A stretch of DNA of 64,000 nucleotides from Legionella_A sp963772805. GTDB taxonomy: Bacteria; Pseudomonadota; Gammaproteobacteria; Legionellales; Legionellaceae. Each line of letters begins with the position of its first letter. The first letter of the stretch is position 1. The notes under the pieces are model-generated. The model ran no database searches. It saw only the letters and a list, made by a program, of their open reading frames with translations, and was not told the DNA's origin. The DNA lies in NCBI GenBank assembly GCA_963772805.1, contig CAVYYU010000002.1, positions 1 through 64,000 on the forward strand, in the 5' to 3' direction. Below, piece after piece: positions 54,701 to 64,000 of the stretch. Position numbers and translations under genes: made by a program.

Positions 54701-57534
54701 GCTGCCTGTATCAACGCTGGTTAAAAATGCCAACGAAACTTATCAATACCAGTCTATTATTCAAACCAACGTAATGAGCACGACACCGTTTACAGTCTCT
54801 GAGCAGGGAACGCCGTTTACGCTACCTACGGATCAAATCGGCGATTTCGCCATTACTATCCTAGATGCTGATAATAATGAATTGAGCCATTTTAAATTCA
54901 GCATCGTCGGCGCCAGTCAAAAACCATTAGCGCAAAATGCCGAACTCAATGTGAAACTCAATCGAGAAGAATATAAAGCTAATGAAGACATTGAACTGCA
55001 AATAACAGCGCCATTTACCGGTGCGGGCTTAATCACTATTGAGCGCGACAAAGTCTATGCCGTGCAGTGGTTTAAAACGGACACCACCAGTTCAGTGCAG
55101 AAAATTCATATTCCTGCTGATTTCAAAGGCAACGGCTATGTGAATGTGGCCTTCGTGCGCGATTGGAATTCACCTGATATTTTCATCAGTCCATTAAGTT
55201 ATAGCGTGGTACCTTTTAGTATCGATCATGATGACCACGCCATTCATATCGACTTGAATACGCCTGAACTGGCAAAGCCGGGTGAGCCGTTTGTCATTCA
55301 ATACCAGAGTGATAAACCAGGTAAAATTATCGTGTTCGCTGTCGATGAAGGCATATTGCAAGTTGCCGGCTATCAAACCCCCGATCCGCTTGCCTTTTTC
55401 TTCCAAAAACGCGCCCTGGAAGTATTAACCCAGCAAACCGTTGATCAAATTCTGCCGCAGTATATCCAATCGCGCGAACTCTCAGCGGCGGGAGGTGATG
55501 ACGGCGAGGCATTGTTATCAAAATACATTAACCCCTTTAAGCGCAAAAGCGATTTACCGGTAGCGTTCTGGTCGGGAATTGTTGATACCGATACCACGCC
55601 ACGACAATTAACCTATGATGTCCCAGATTATTTCAATGGCACCTTACGCGTGATGGCGGTCGCCGTCGCACTTGATTCCGTGGGCTCTGCGGATAAAAAA
55701 TCGGAGATTCGCGGTGACTTTGTAATCAATCCCAATACCCCAACTTTTGTGGCCCCCGGTGATGAATTTGAGATATCGGCAAGCATTGCCAATAACGTCA
55801 AAGATTCAGGCGCTAACGCCAATGTATACGTGCAGTTAACCGTTAGCCCTGAGTTGGAAATTATCGATGCGGCGGATGAGTCGTTAACCATTAGCGAAGG
55901 ACGTGAAAAAACCGTACGCTTTAAACTGCGTGCCCGAGCTGATTTGGGTTCTGCCAAAATAACCCTGGTTGCCCGAAGTGGTGAGAAGTCCAGCGCCATG
56001 GACGCAACGTTAAGCATCCGCCCGGCAAGCAATTTTGTTACCACTATCACCAGCGGCAGCAGACCATGATGCCCAGACAACGCTAGCAATTGACCGTGTT
56101 CTCTACCCTGAATATCGTCAGGTGGAGGCGGCGGCATCTAGCAGTCCGTTAATTTTAGTCATGGGTCTGCAACGCTACCTCGACAATTTCCCTTATGGCT
56201 GTACTGAGCAACTGACCAGCAAGGTATTCCCCTTATTAGCGATGGCCGACCAGCCCAGGTTTGCTCATGATGCACAGGCGATAGCCGATAAAATACAGGC
56301 CACCATACAAATGCTCGGTCAACGGCAAATGTCGAGTGGCGCGTTCAGTTATTGGCCTGGACTGGGTGACAATAGCAGTAATGATTATATAACAGTCTAT
56401 GCCATGCATTTTTTAACCGAAGCGCGTGCACAAAACTACAACATACCGGGTGATATGTTCAGCACCGGTCTCAGTTATCTGCAGTCGCTTGCCGGACAAA
56501 ATGTAAACACCATGGAGATGGCCAGAACACAGGCCTATGCCATTTATATTTTGACTCGCAATGAGATGATCACCACCAATTACCTGACCAATCTCCAGCT
56601 TTATCTGGATCAAGATAAAACACAAGCTTGGCAGCATGAGTTGATTGGCGCCTACGTGGCCGCGACTTATCAATTAATGAAAAGCACTACCGAGGCCAAC
56701 CAATTAATTGATAAATACCAAATACAAACTCAAACCGCCGGCATGAATAATTTTTATGATAACAATATTGCCAATGCGCAATATCTCTATCTACTTGCCC
56801 GCCATTTCCCTGAACGTCTACCGCGTGCAGGTGATAAACTGGTCTTGCAGTTAGTGGCCGCTATCAATAGCGATGATATCAACACGCTATTTTCATCCTT
56901 TGCGAGTTTAGCGTTAAGTGCTTATGGGCAATCCGCCGACACCACCAACACGCACCTGTCAATCAGTGAAGTACTTGCTGACCATAAACAACAATCATTG
57001 GCAAACACCAATAATATCGATGCCAAGGCAAATATTGATATGGGTGCAGTCCAGGTTATCTTTGCCAATCCCGATAAACAACCTTATTTTTATCAACTGA
57101 TGCAGGCCGGTTTTGATAAGAAACCACCCACTGAGTCGATACAGAATGGGTTAGAGGTTTATCGCGAATATCGCAATAATGGCGGCGTGGTCGAGTTAAC
57201 CCCTCTGGGTACTGAGTTAGAGGTGCATATCCAGGTGCGCGCATTGGCTGATCGTTATTTAAGCAATATTGCTATCATTGATTTATTGCCCGGTGGTTTT
57301 GAAGTGATCCGTGAATCAGTCAATAATGAAGAGATGGAATATATCGATATCCGCGAAGACCGGGTGATTTTCTTTGGGAGCGTAGGCTCCTCTGCAAAAG
57401 AAATTGTCTATCGGATAAAAGCCACCAATCCCGGGAAATATACAGCACCTGCCATTTACGCGGAATCAATGTATGATCCGAATGTGAGAGCTCGCAGTGT
57501 GGCGGGCACCATTACGGTAAGCAATGCGCCTTAA
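51768..57534 (+). pseudogene. Bacterial alpha-2-macroglobulin (YfhM-like), frameshifted
   Basis: ATG 51768 (GAGG upstream) begins a ~1920-aa envelope protein that traps proteases. An N-terminal membrane anchor (residues ~38-60, TTAGILMMLLVAGLAYSW) is followed by MG domains and a bait region (NPFKRKSDLPVAFWSG). The first frame stops at 56069 (TTITSGSRP). The continuation AADHDAQTTLAIDRVLYPEY lies in the +1 frame and reaches 57534, including the thioester motif YGCTEQL (Cys codon at 56200) and the complement-like helical domain. One extra base near 56055-56065 explains the break. The thioester is intact. This is either decay or a sequence error; the neighbourhood with pbpC is canonical. Confidence 0.88.
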
Positions 57535-57552
57535 ATATTGGATATATGCACT

Positions 57553-58194
57553 ATGCGACAACCAGGTTTACTTGATCAATTCATCAGCGAAGTCGATACG
57601 GCTTTGCGGACGCTATTCGTGCCCAAACAACGTGCCACTCAGCGTGCCGTTCCAGGGCACGCACTGCAAGACGCTCCCATGAACCGCGAGGAAAGACGTC
57701 ATGTTGCCGGCTTAATGCGTGTAAATCACGCCGGCGAAGTCTGTGCCCAGGCTCTCTATCAAGGACAGGCCTTGACCGCCCAACTCACTGAAATAAAAGT
57801 GCAAATGGCACAAGCCGCGGCTGAAGAGGTTGATCACTTGGCATGGTGCGAACAACGATTGCGCGAACTAAATAGCCAACCCAGCCTGTTGAACCCCTTG
57901 TGGTACAGCGGTTCGTTAATGCTTGGTATCCTTGCCGGCTGGGCGGGTGATCGCTGGAGCCTTGGCTTCGTTGCAGAAACCGAGCGCCAAGTCACCGCTC
58001 ATTTAGAAAAACACCTGCAGCATTTACCCAATCAAGATATTAAATCCCAGGCGATTTTAAGCCAAATGCAGGAAGAAGAAACGCAGCACGCCGAAGCAGC
58101 AGTTGGAGCCGGTGCGGCTGACCTGCCTTTTGTGGTTAAACAATTAATGCGTGGTATATCAAAACTGATGACTAAAAGTAGTTATTACCTATAA
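57553..58194 (+). CDS. coq7: Ubiquinone biosynthesis hydroxylase Coq7
   Basis: The 213-aa di-iron monooxygenase hydroxylates 2-polyprenyl-3-methyl-6-methoxy-1,4-benzoquinone, the penultimate ubiquinone step. ATG 57553 (MRQPGLLDQFISEVD) is chosen; TTG 57538 lies closer to the preceding stop but is not a good start. Iron ligands sit in MRVNHAGEVCAQALYQG, AEEVDHLAWCEQRL and EEETQHAEAAVGAGA (the E-x-x-H pattern repeated). It follows the alpha-2-macroglobulin gene by 18 bp and may be transcribed with it. Together with ubiD it supports an aerobic respiratory chain. Confidence 0.93.
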   Translation: MRQPGLLDQFISEVDTALRTLFVPKQRATQRAVPGHALQDAPMNREERRHVAGLMRVNHAGEVCAQALYQGQALTAQLTEIKVQMAQAAAEEVDHLAWCEQRLRELNSQPSLLNPLWYSGSLMLGILAGWAGDRWSLGFVAETERQVTAHLEKHLQHLPNQDIKSQAILSQMQEEETQHAEAAVGAGAADLPFVVKQLMRGISKLMTKSSYYL

Positions 58195-58260
58195 AAATAA
58201 AATAATAGAACTTACGCGAAACGATTTTTGCATAAGTACTGGACGGCTTGAGGATATCCC

Positions 58261-59250
58261 ATGGATCAGGGCACACTCTTTATTCTATTCGTTATCTTGA
58301 TAGCCTACATCTTTGATTTCATCAACGGCTTTCACGACGCCGCAAACTCAATTGCCACCATTGTCACGACCGGTGTTTTAACACCGCTGCAAGCCGTATT
58401 ATGGGCCGCGTTTTTTAATTTTGTAGCCTTTATGTTTTTCAACTTGATGGTTGCCAATACCATCGGACAAGGCCTGATTGACAGCAGTGTACTTGATGCC
58501 AAACTGATCTTTGCAGCACTCACCGGCGCTATATTCTGGAATTTGCTAACCTGGTACTACGGTTTGCCGTCAAGCTCATCGCATGCATTAATTGGCGGCC
58601 TTGCGGGAGCGGCTATCGTGCGCGGTGGATTTGCCACCCTCAAGTTGGCGGGTTTTGTAAAAGTAGCCATCGGCATATTCCTCTCGCCAGTCCTCGGATT
58701 GCTGTTAAGTTTGCTCTTGACCTACACCTTAAAGCGACTATTAAAAAACCATAACGAGCAATCACTAAATAAAATATTTAAAGGCTTTCAATTACTGTCT
58801 TCGGCCTTGTTAAGCTTAACGCACGGGGGGAATGACGCGCAAAAAACCATGGGGATCATTGCGGTACTGCTGTTTTCAAGCGCCTGGCTACAAGGTGAAT
58901 TTTACGTGCCCTTTTGGGTCGTCATTTCCTGCCATGCCGTCATTAGTTTGGGAACTTTGGCCGGTGGCTGGCGTATTGTGCATACCATGGGAACTAAAAT
59001 CACCAAACTCAACACCATGCGCGGTTGCGCCGCGGAAACGGGTGCGGCGGCGATTATTTTCGCCGCCACAGAATTTGGTATACCCGTATCAACTACGCAG
59101 ACGGTAACGGGTGCAATTGCAGGGGTTGGCTTGGTTCAGGGGACGGGGGGCACACATTGGCCGATGGTGCGAGTAATCTTCTTATCCTGGGTCTTCACGC
59201 TTCCCGCAGCAGGGATATTCGCAGCTTTTGTGCTGTTAGTTATTCATTAA
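58261..59250 (+). CDS. pit: Inorganic phosphate transporter (PiT family)
   Basis: The 329-aa membrane protein belongs to the PiT/PHO4 family, proton- or Na+-coupled low-affinity phosphate (or metal-phosphate) uptake. It carries the two inverted-repeat signatures DFINGFHDAANSIATIV (N-terminal) and LTHGGNDAQKTMGIIAVLL (C-terminal). Later PVSTTQTVTGAIAGVGLVQG is the ST-TQ-x-x-x-G repeat. About 9-10 transmembrane helices. A GAGG site precedes ATG 58261. There is no PhoU-like gene nearby. It is in the same direction as coq7 and pagP. Confidence 0.93.
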   Translation: MDQGTLFILFVILIAYIFDFINGFHDAANSIATIVTTGVLTPLQAVLWAAFFNFVAFMFFNLMVANTIGQGLIDSSVLDAKLIFAALTGAIFWNLLTWYYGLPSSSSHALIGGLAGAAIVRGGFATLKLAGFVKVAIGIFLSPVLGLLLSLLLTYTLKRLLKNHNEQSLNKIFKGFQLLSSALLSLTHGGNDAQKTMGIIAVLLFSSAWLQGEFYVPFWVVISCHAVISLGTLAGGWRIVHTMGTKITKLNTMRGCAAETGAAAIIFAATEFGIPVSTTQTVTGAIAGVGLVQGTGGTHWPMVRVIFLSWVFTLPAAGIFAAFVLLVIH

Positions 59251-59345
59251 TTACCAATATCTTTTTTACAAAACAAGTCCATGATAATATGATTATTGAT
59301 TGATTAATTTGCGTAAAGAGATTCCTCGCCCATGTTGAATGACAA

Positions 59346-59906
59346 ATGAAGCGCCTGATTATTTGCTGTTTATTTCTGTCTATTCACAACGCGTTCGCTC
59401 AAAGTGATGAGACCTGTAGCGGCTGGCCATCTTGGTCAAAGCCGGCTTGCCAGCGTCTGCACCAGGTCTGGACTGAGGGTGACAACGAGCTATACCTGAC
59501 GGGATATGCCTGGCACAACCGCTATACCTACTCAAGGGAAAAGATTAACACCTACAATGAGCAGGCTTGGGGCGGGGGACTTGGAAAAGGTTTTGTTGAT
59601 GAAAAAGGCAATTGGCATGGGCTTTATGCCTTTGCCTTCCTTGACTCCCACAGAAACGTTGAGCCGATTGCTGGCTATGCTTATATGAAAATGGCTCATT
59701 TAAGTGAGAATATCCGCTTTGGCGGAGGCTTGTCAGTGTTTCTCACCGCCCGCCCCGACATCTTCAATAACATTCCCTTTCCGGGCGTGTTACCGTGGAT
59801 TTCATTAAACTACCGTAAAGCATCAATATCCGCAACCTATATACCAGGCAGTAGCGGTGCTGGTAACGTTTTGTTTATCGTGACCAAGTGGACGTTACCC
59901 ATTTAG
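59346..59906 (+). CDS. pagP: Lipid A palmitoyltransferase PagP
   Basis: The 186-aa protein has a signal peptide (MKRLIICCLFLSIHNAFA) and the 8-stranded barrel of PagP/Rcp. Active-site residues are visible: His in YAWHNRYTYSREKI, Asp-Ser in FAFLDSHRNVEPIAGYAYMK, and the hydrocarbon-ruler region. The C-terminus ends in an aromatic-rich strand (VLFIVTKWTLPI). It transfers palmitate to lipid A in the outer leaflet and confers resistance to cationic peptides; in Legionella the homologue (Rcp) contributes to infection. No PhoP box is discernible. It is likely expressed separately from pit. Confidence 0.93.
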   Translation: MKRLIICCLFLSIHNAFAQSDETCSGWPSWSKPACQRLHQVWTEGDNELYLTGYAWHNRYTYSREKINTYNEQAWGGGLGKGFVDEKGNWHGLYAFAFLDSHRNVEPIAGYAYMKMAHLSENIRFGGGLSVFLTARPDIFNNIPFPGVLPWISLNYRKASISATYIPGSSGAGNVLFIVTKWTLPI

Positions 59907-60045
59907 CATGCTTTAAGCCGCGTGTGTAGCGCTAGTTAGTATACCAAATATGGCGTAGGTCAAAAAATCACGCAAAAAAAACTTGACCTGACAGACATTT
60001 CTTGCGAAACAAATAACAGTCAGATCAAGCCTCAATTTTTACGTT

Positions 60046-60897
60046 TTATTTTTGCGCTTTATAAATAGCTGCCAACTTTCTGGCATACTCCATTTCGCTA
60101 TTAATACTTGCCTGCCTTAGGTCATAAACTGCTTCCAAATGCTCGATATCGAGTTTGTCTCTTGCATCCTCAAGATCTCGAAGTAGTTGCGCACTATTAC
60201 TACTGGCATTGCTGCTACTAAGAAACGCGTGTGGATTATTACCCAATTGCACAGCTGAGGGTTTCAGTTTTGAATCAAACCAGGCTTTTACATTTTTATT
60301 AGATGCCGTAAGAAGGCTATCAGGTGACTTGCCATCACTAAATTTTTCGGTGGGCTTGGCCCCTAATTTGTCCAAATCATCAAGGATTTTAGTATTATCA
60401 GTTTTGATGGCATAACGAATTGTTGCATCACGTAATAATTTGGTGATTTCTTCTTTCTGGAGATATTGGGATTGTATATTTTTTGTAATTCCGGAGTTTG
60501 GGTTATTTATCAAACTTCAATCCAGCGTTTCTTTCACTAAATCCAAATGTTTCTTCGCTTTGCTATAGCTTAACTCGCTTTTATTAAATAAAAGGGCGTC
60601 ATTACCAATAATACGTTTTACCACTTCAACGTGATTGGAAGAAACCAACACATCTATATTAGTTATAGAAGACTTAGCATTTTCATAAATAAAATTAAAT
60701 TTTGGGTGCTGCAGCAACGATAGAATTAAATCGTCAATCTCTTTTCCCTTGAAGGGAGATACGGATTGAAACAATGACCGGCCATTTTCAGGATTAACAG
60801 CATTGATTAAACTATCGTCAGAATCTATGACTTTGTTAATCTCCTCGTATTTTTTTTCTTTTAACAATAAAAATAGATTTTCGGCTGGTGTCGGCAT
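60046..60897 (-). pseudogene. Ankyrin-like effector-candidate gene with an in-frame TGA
   Basis: From ATG 60897 the minus strand encodes 126 residues (helical, ankyrin-like: AENLFLLLKEKKYEEINKVI, LVSSNHVEVVKRIIGND) ending KETLD-TGA at 60517-60519. The same frame resumes immediately (SLINNPNSGITKNIQS ...) and runs to 60046, giving ~155 more residues; the only local start for this part is a TTG. Read through, the product would be ~282 aa with a helical tail (YDLRQASINSEMEYARKLAA). A single nonsense change is the simplest reading. The tail resembles a segment of the next gene (61000-62912). The effector role is inference. Confidence 0.65.
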
Positions 60898-60999
60898 TGT
60901 CTTCTTTCCTTAATTAAATAAACTAAAGTGATCAATATTATACCATAACTGACCAACATAAGCCCATATGTTTATCAGACTGACCCAAATAAACCTAGA

Positions 61000-62912
61000 T
61001 CAGATTCGTGCCTGTAAATCCCTAGAGTTAGGCTCCAGCAATTGTTTGGATTTTTCTGATAACTGATAATCACCGCAAATAGACTCTAAGATAAGTATAT
61101 TTTCATAAAATGACGTCTTAATATTATTTGGAACATCATCATAATTTGCATATTGTCTAATTTCAGCTATTTGATTTTCCAATATTCCGGCAATTTCTTG
61201 CTGATCAGCATCAAAACTATCATTAGTAATAATATCGCTAATGGCCGTAGAAATTTCTTTTAGCTCACAATCAATTTCATCCGGTTGAGCAGGAGCTATT
61301 TTCGCCTCTTGTTGGATGCTTTTAAGTGCAGATTTATAGGCATTATTTTGCTCGCCTAAATTATCATGCCCATTGGACGGCATTGCGCTTTTTGACTCCT
61401 TCGCATTGTATAAATCAGTGGAGCCGTGCGGCTTATCTTCTACACCATAGAAGGGCGGTGCACTCGGCTCAGGTGGTGAGCCTTTTAACTCATGTAATCG
61501 TGAACGGTAGTCATCTGCCTTGTTTGATGGATGCGCACTTTTTGATTCTGGATGATAAGGCGCGCTTGCAGAGATATCCTGTTTATTTTGCAGATCAAAG
61601 AAATCCGGCGCACTGGGCTGGTTGTTATCTTTTGGCCACGGCATTGGGTCATTCTGATATTCTTTCGACTCCCGCCCCTGACTATTGCTGACTGAATGAT
61701 CGTATTTGGGAGGTAGAATTAATTTCTCAAGATCATGAATATCGTCTTTCAGTTCAGCATACAGTGCCGGGAATTTATTCTGCAATTGCGACAAGTAATG
61801 GTTGCGCTCTTGCAACAATGTTTGCACCACATCAAAATTAGTTTCCTCTTTTATTTTACCCTGGTTGCTGCGTAACTTGGTAATAATGTGCTCAAGATCA
61901 TTTTTTGATCGTCACCAACACCATGGGTGCGTATTTTATCAATAACCTTCCCCCCAGCTTGCAAAATCTCTAGTTTTAAATTAATTTTTGCTTGGTGAAT
62001 ATGAGCCGATAATTGACCTTTTGCCGTGTGATGATTTTTGTTAACGGCAATAATCATTTCTTCTGCCTTATGACGCCCCTGAAGCCGCTCCAACTGCAAA
62101 GCTTTAACGTTTTGATCTACAACTGGTAATGTATCAACAAATTTAATTATTTCATTTTGAAATTTCTCTATTTCTTGAGCCTGAATTTTCTCTGATACCA
62201 TGTCTTTGCTACCATCAGCCCGGAATGGATTGATCGCAGCAATCTGCTGATTGTTTCTTTCAATATAGTCATGAAAACTCTCTATTTTCGCTATTTCATT
62301 TTTATATCGGATGGGATCCTGTTTATATACAGCCAACATATTATTCATATATTGAACTTCTGATTGTATGGCCGCATTACGTATACGGAAAATCTCACCA
62401 TGATAGTTTAAATCGATCCGTTCTAACTCCCGTTGATAATGCTGTAATTTATCGCAGTTTGATAATGTGGGCGCTGGGTGTGTCCAATAAAACATTGGCT
62501 GCGTGTCTTGCCAGTTGCTATAGTTCGAGACACTGGCGTCATTCACTTTAACGACTACCGGATGAATAACGTCCAATGGTGGCAAATTCATGGTGTCGCG
62601 AGCATTAAGTTCATAAACTATTTGATTTGTGCGCGCTATTTCCTCAGGGTCAGTGAACAGCCTTAAATACAAGGAATACTCCCCGGTTACTGCATAGCGA
62701 AACAGCAAGTCTGTATTTAATCGATACATTATCATTTCAAACAATAATTTATTTTGTGTGTCGACATCTCTTAGGGTTGATTGAGCATGTAACTGGTTTC
62801 TAATAGCGGTAGCTACTCCATGCAAATGCGGAATATGTTCAGCGATTTCAAGCGGGTATGGCTCCCCGGAATAATGCACTTCCTTGGAAATCGCCAGCCG
62901 TGAAGATACCAT
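61000..62912 (-). pseudogene. Effector-candidate gene split by a one-base loss in an A-tract
   Basis: Frame 1 (62912 to 61851, 353 aa) is a helical soluble protein. At GACGATCAAAAAATG (plus strand T6, 61901-61906) one A is missing relative to the frame that continues as KNDLEHIITKLRSNQGKIKE, then VVQTLLQERNHYLSQLQ and on to 61000 as a Pro/Ser/Lys-rich, disordered stretch with two related P-S-A-P-F-type repeats (NQPSAPDFFDLQ, PPEPSAPPFYGVE) and a helical C-terminus. An A7 tract would give one ~635-aa protein. Residues ~167-198 resemble the tail of the preceding-strand neighbour at 60046. It may be a decayed or phase-variable effector, or a homopolymer sequencing error. Confidence 0.65.
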
Positions 62913-63244
62913 AGCTAAATACTCCCATCCCTTTTTGCAAAGTATAGTGCATTTTAGCCAATCTGCATTATTTCTAACTGTACAGTTGGTTTTCTGGGCA
63001 ATGTGATTTGATTATTATGAATAACGTTAAAAAATGGTGTCGATATCGCAACCTCTTGGGTCACGAGCCATCTTTCATTAAAAACACGTGATTAATGGTC
63101 GACTTTTAGCTCAGATCGCATTGAAATTGTCATTGCAGTAAAACACCTGTTGCTAATTTATAGAATTCCGCTCACAACCGCTTAAAAAATAGAAAAATTC
63201 AAGGTATGCTACTGCTTGGGTTATCAACTACATAGGAAGTATCG
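62913..63244. other. Intergenic region between divergent genes
   Basis: There is no gene. The region must hold the promoters of the minus-strand effector candidate and the plus-strand DUF962 gene. A GGAAG ribosome-binding site lies before ATG 63245. No strong inverted repeat is seen. Confidence 0.5.
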
Positions 63245-63745
63245 ATGATACCGTTTACTGATCAAGCTTATCTGTTCGCTGAATACCATCAAAATCAAAA
63301 AAATTGCTATTTCCATTTGGCTAGCACGATTTTTATTTATCTGGCGATGATGATTCTATTGGGGTTCGTGCATGTAATTATCCCAGGTGTGGTCGAAACC
63401 AATCTTGCCACGATCACCGCTTTTGCCTTGCTTGTTTATTATTTTCGCTTAAATTGGCGGCTGGCGCTGGTAATTTTACCGGTCCTTATTGTGCTCTTGT
63501 GGCTTGCCTCACTGTTTAGTCACGCAGGCCCTGGCGCGTTTTCACTGTGGTCATTTTTGATAATCTTGATTATTGGCAGCGCATTGCACTTTACCGGCTA
63601 TATAATGGAAGGAAGACGACCACCATTGTTGTCCGATTTGCAGCAGCTTTTGTTAGCACCGATGTTTTTGACTGCTGAGATGTTTTTTATGGCAGGTAAA
63701 ATGCAGGCATTGCGCGAAATGATACAGGGTAGGAAGGCAGAGTAA
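63245..63745 (+). CDS. DUF962 / Mpo1-like membrane protein
   Basis: The 166-aa membrane protein has four to five helices and the Mpo1-like pattern: an N-terminal FAEYHQNQKNCYFHLAST with two His, and ALHFTGYIMEGRRPPLLSDLQQLLLAPMFLTAE with a third His and E-G-R-R-P. Yeast Mpo1 is a 2-hydroxy fatty acid dioxygenase in the ER; bacterial homologues are uncharacterised. Both ends are complete. It is convergent with the atp operon, separated by a terminator. With pagP and the TMEM189-like gene it adds to a notable set of lipid-modifying proteins. Confidence 0.82.
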   Translation: MIPFTDQAYLFAEYHQNQKNCYFHLASTIFIYLAMMILLGFVHVIIPGVVETNLATITAFALLVYYFRLNWRLALVILPVLIVLLWLASLFSHAGPGAFSLWSFLIILIIGSALHFTGYIMEGRRPPLLSDLQQLLLAPMFLTAEMFFMAGKMQALREMIQGRKAE

Positions 63746-63773
63746 ATGTGGCGGGCATAGAAATAACTCGTAT

Positions 63774-63810
63774 AAAAATAGCCCGGGCTAGCTATTGCTA
63801 ACACGGGCTA
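63774..63810 (-). terminator. Rho-independent terminator of the atp operon
   Basis: On the minus strand TAGCCCG pairs with CGGGCTA (arms 63779-63785 and 63804-63810), with an inner TAGC/GCTA stem around TATT, and is followed by a TTTTTA run (63774-63780). It follows the atpC stop by ~6 bp. Confidence 0.85.
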
Positions 63811-63816
63811 CAATAA

Positions 63817-64000
63817 CTACTTCATTTTTTTCCGAATTTTCTGAATTGCACGAATTTGCGCCACGGCGCGCGCCAACTCGGCGGCAGCAATCGAGTAATC
63901 TATCTCACCACCTTTATGGGATATTGCTTCTTCCGCACGCGCCTTGGCGGCGAGGGCGGCTGCTTCATCCAGACTATCGGCACGTTCTGCCGCATCAGCA
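63817..64000 (-). CDS. atpC: ATP synthase epsilon subunit, C-terminal part (cut by window end)
   Basis: The last 60 codons on the minus strand read ADAAERADSLDEAAALAAKA, RAEEAISHKGGEIDYSIAA, AAELARAVAQIRAIQKIRKK and end MK-stop at 63817. This is the helical C-terminal hairpin of the F1 epsilon subunit, the autoinhibitory part that contacts the beta subunits. The N-terminal beta sandwich lies beyond the window. As atpC is normally the last gene of the atp operon, the terminator at 63774-63810 fits. Confidence 0.92.
   Translation of the reverse strand, partial: ADAAERADSLDEAAALAAKARAEEAISHKGGEIDYSIAAAELARAVAQIRAIQKIRKKMK

Noticed and set aside
59957..59989. AGGTCAA/TTGACCT inverted repeat after pagP
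   Set aside because: Arms of 7 bp around a 19-base A-rich loop make a weak hairpin; not enough to call a terminator.
60517..60519. TGA as selenocysteine or recoding site in the ankyrin-like gene
   Set aside because: No downstream SECIS-like element is evident and no selenoprotein family is involved; a nonsense mutation is simpler.
1..64000. tRNA or rRNA genes
   Set aside because: No cloverleaf or rRNA signature was found by eye on either strand; a tRNAscan search would settle it.

Overview
The window looks like chromosome of a gammaproteobacterium, most likely a member of Legionellales (Legionella/Coxiella-like). This rests on the core genes (rho, ubiD-fre, coq7, pagP, pbpC beside an alpha-2-macroglobulin gene, hspQ, the end of atpC) combined with many large soluble proteins of no recognisable family that look like type IV (Dot/Icm) effector candidates. 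The organism assignment is inference from gene content; no secretion apparatus, rRNA or tRNA gene is seen here.

1-10 kb is an accessory region. A complete IS3-family element opens the window. It is followed by a broken IS3 transposase carrying the 3' end of a group II intron, a truncated IS91-type transposase, a hybrid histidine kinase divergent from a GNAT gene, a decayed tyrosine integrase overlapping a DUF1016 (YhcG-like) nuclease gene, a DUF924 gene, a HigBA-like toxin-antitoxin pair with a palindromic operator, and a 108-bp MITE-like element. 10-12 kb holds a frameshifted outer membrane protein gene preceded by an octanucleotide repeat and a secreted protein of unknown function.

12-26 kb is mostly envelope transport and stress repair: a DUF389 protein, a CPA1 Na+/H+ antiporter, an MFS transporter overlapping an aspartoacylase-like gene whose zinc-binding His residues are replaced, an APC permease, a FadL porin, a 633-aa effector candidate, a second MFS, MsrBA and HspQ. 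26-36 kb has a 670-aa effector candidate, fre-ubiD, rho, a HAD-like effector candidate, a TMEM189/CarF-like lipid desaturase and an ABC-F ATPase.

36-47.5 kb is the most unusual part. It has a 1406-aa protein of unknown function, an HExxH protein ending in a CaaX box (CVIS), a 1441-aa protein with a P-loop and a DGG-x-x-RE motif, a Rieske protein, a 130-bp tandem array, and a gene broken at its 5' end by a second, identical copy of the 108-bp element. 47.6-60 kb is envelope and quinone housekeeping: photolyase, pbpC divergent from a frameshifted alpha-2-macroglobulin gene, coq7, pit phosphate transporter and pagP. 60-63 kb holds two related effector candidates, one split by an in-frame TGA and the other by a one-base loss in an A-tract. 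The window ends with a DUF962/Mpo1-like gene convergent with the 3' end of atpC.

Several single-base disruptions occur in one window (OMP, alpha-2-macroglobulin, two effector candidates). This means either active gene decay or phase variation, as in host-adapted bacteria, or residual sequencing errors; reads would decide.
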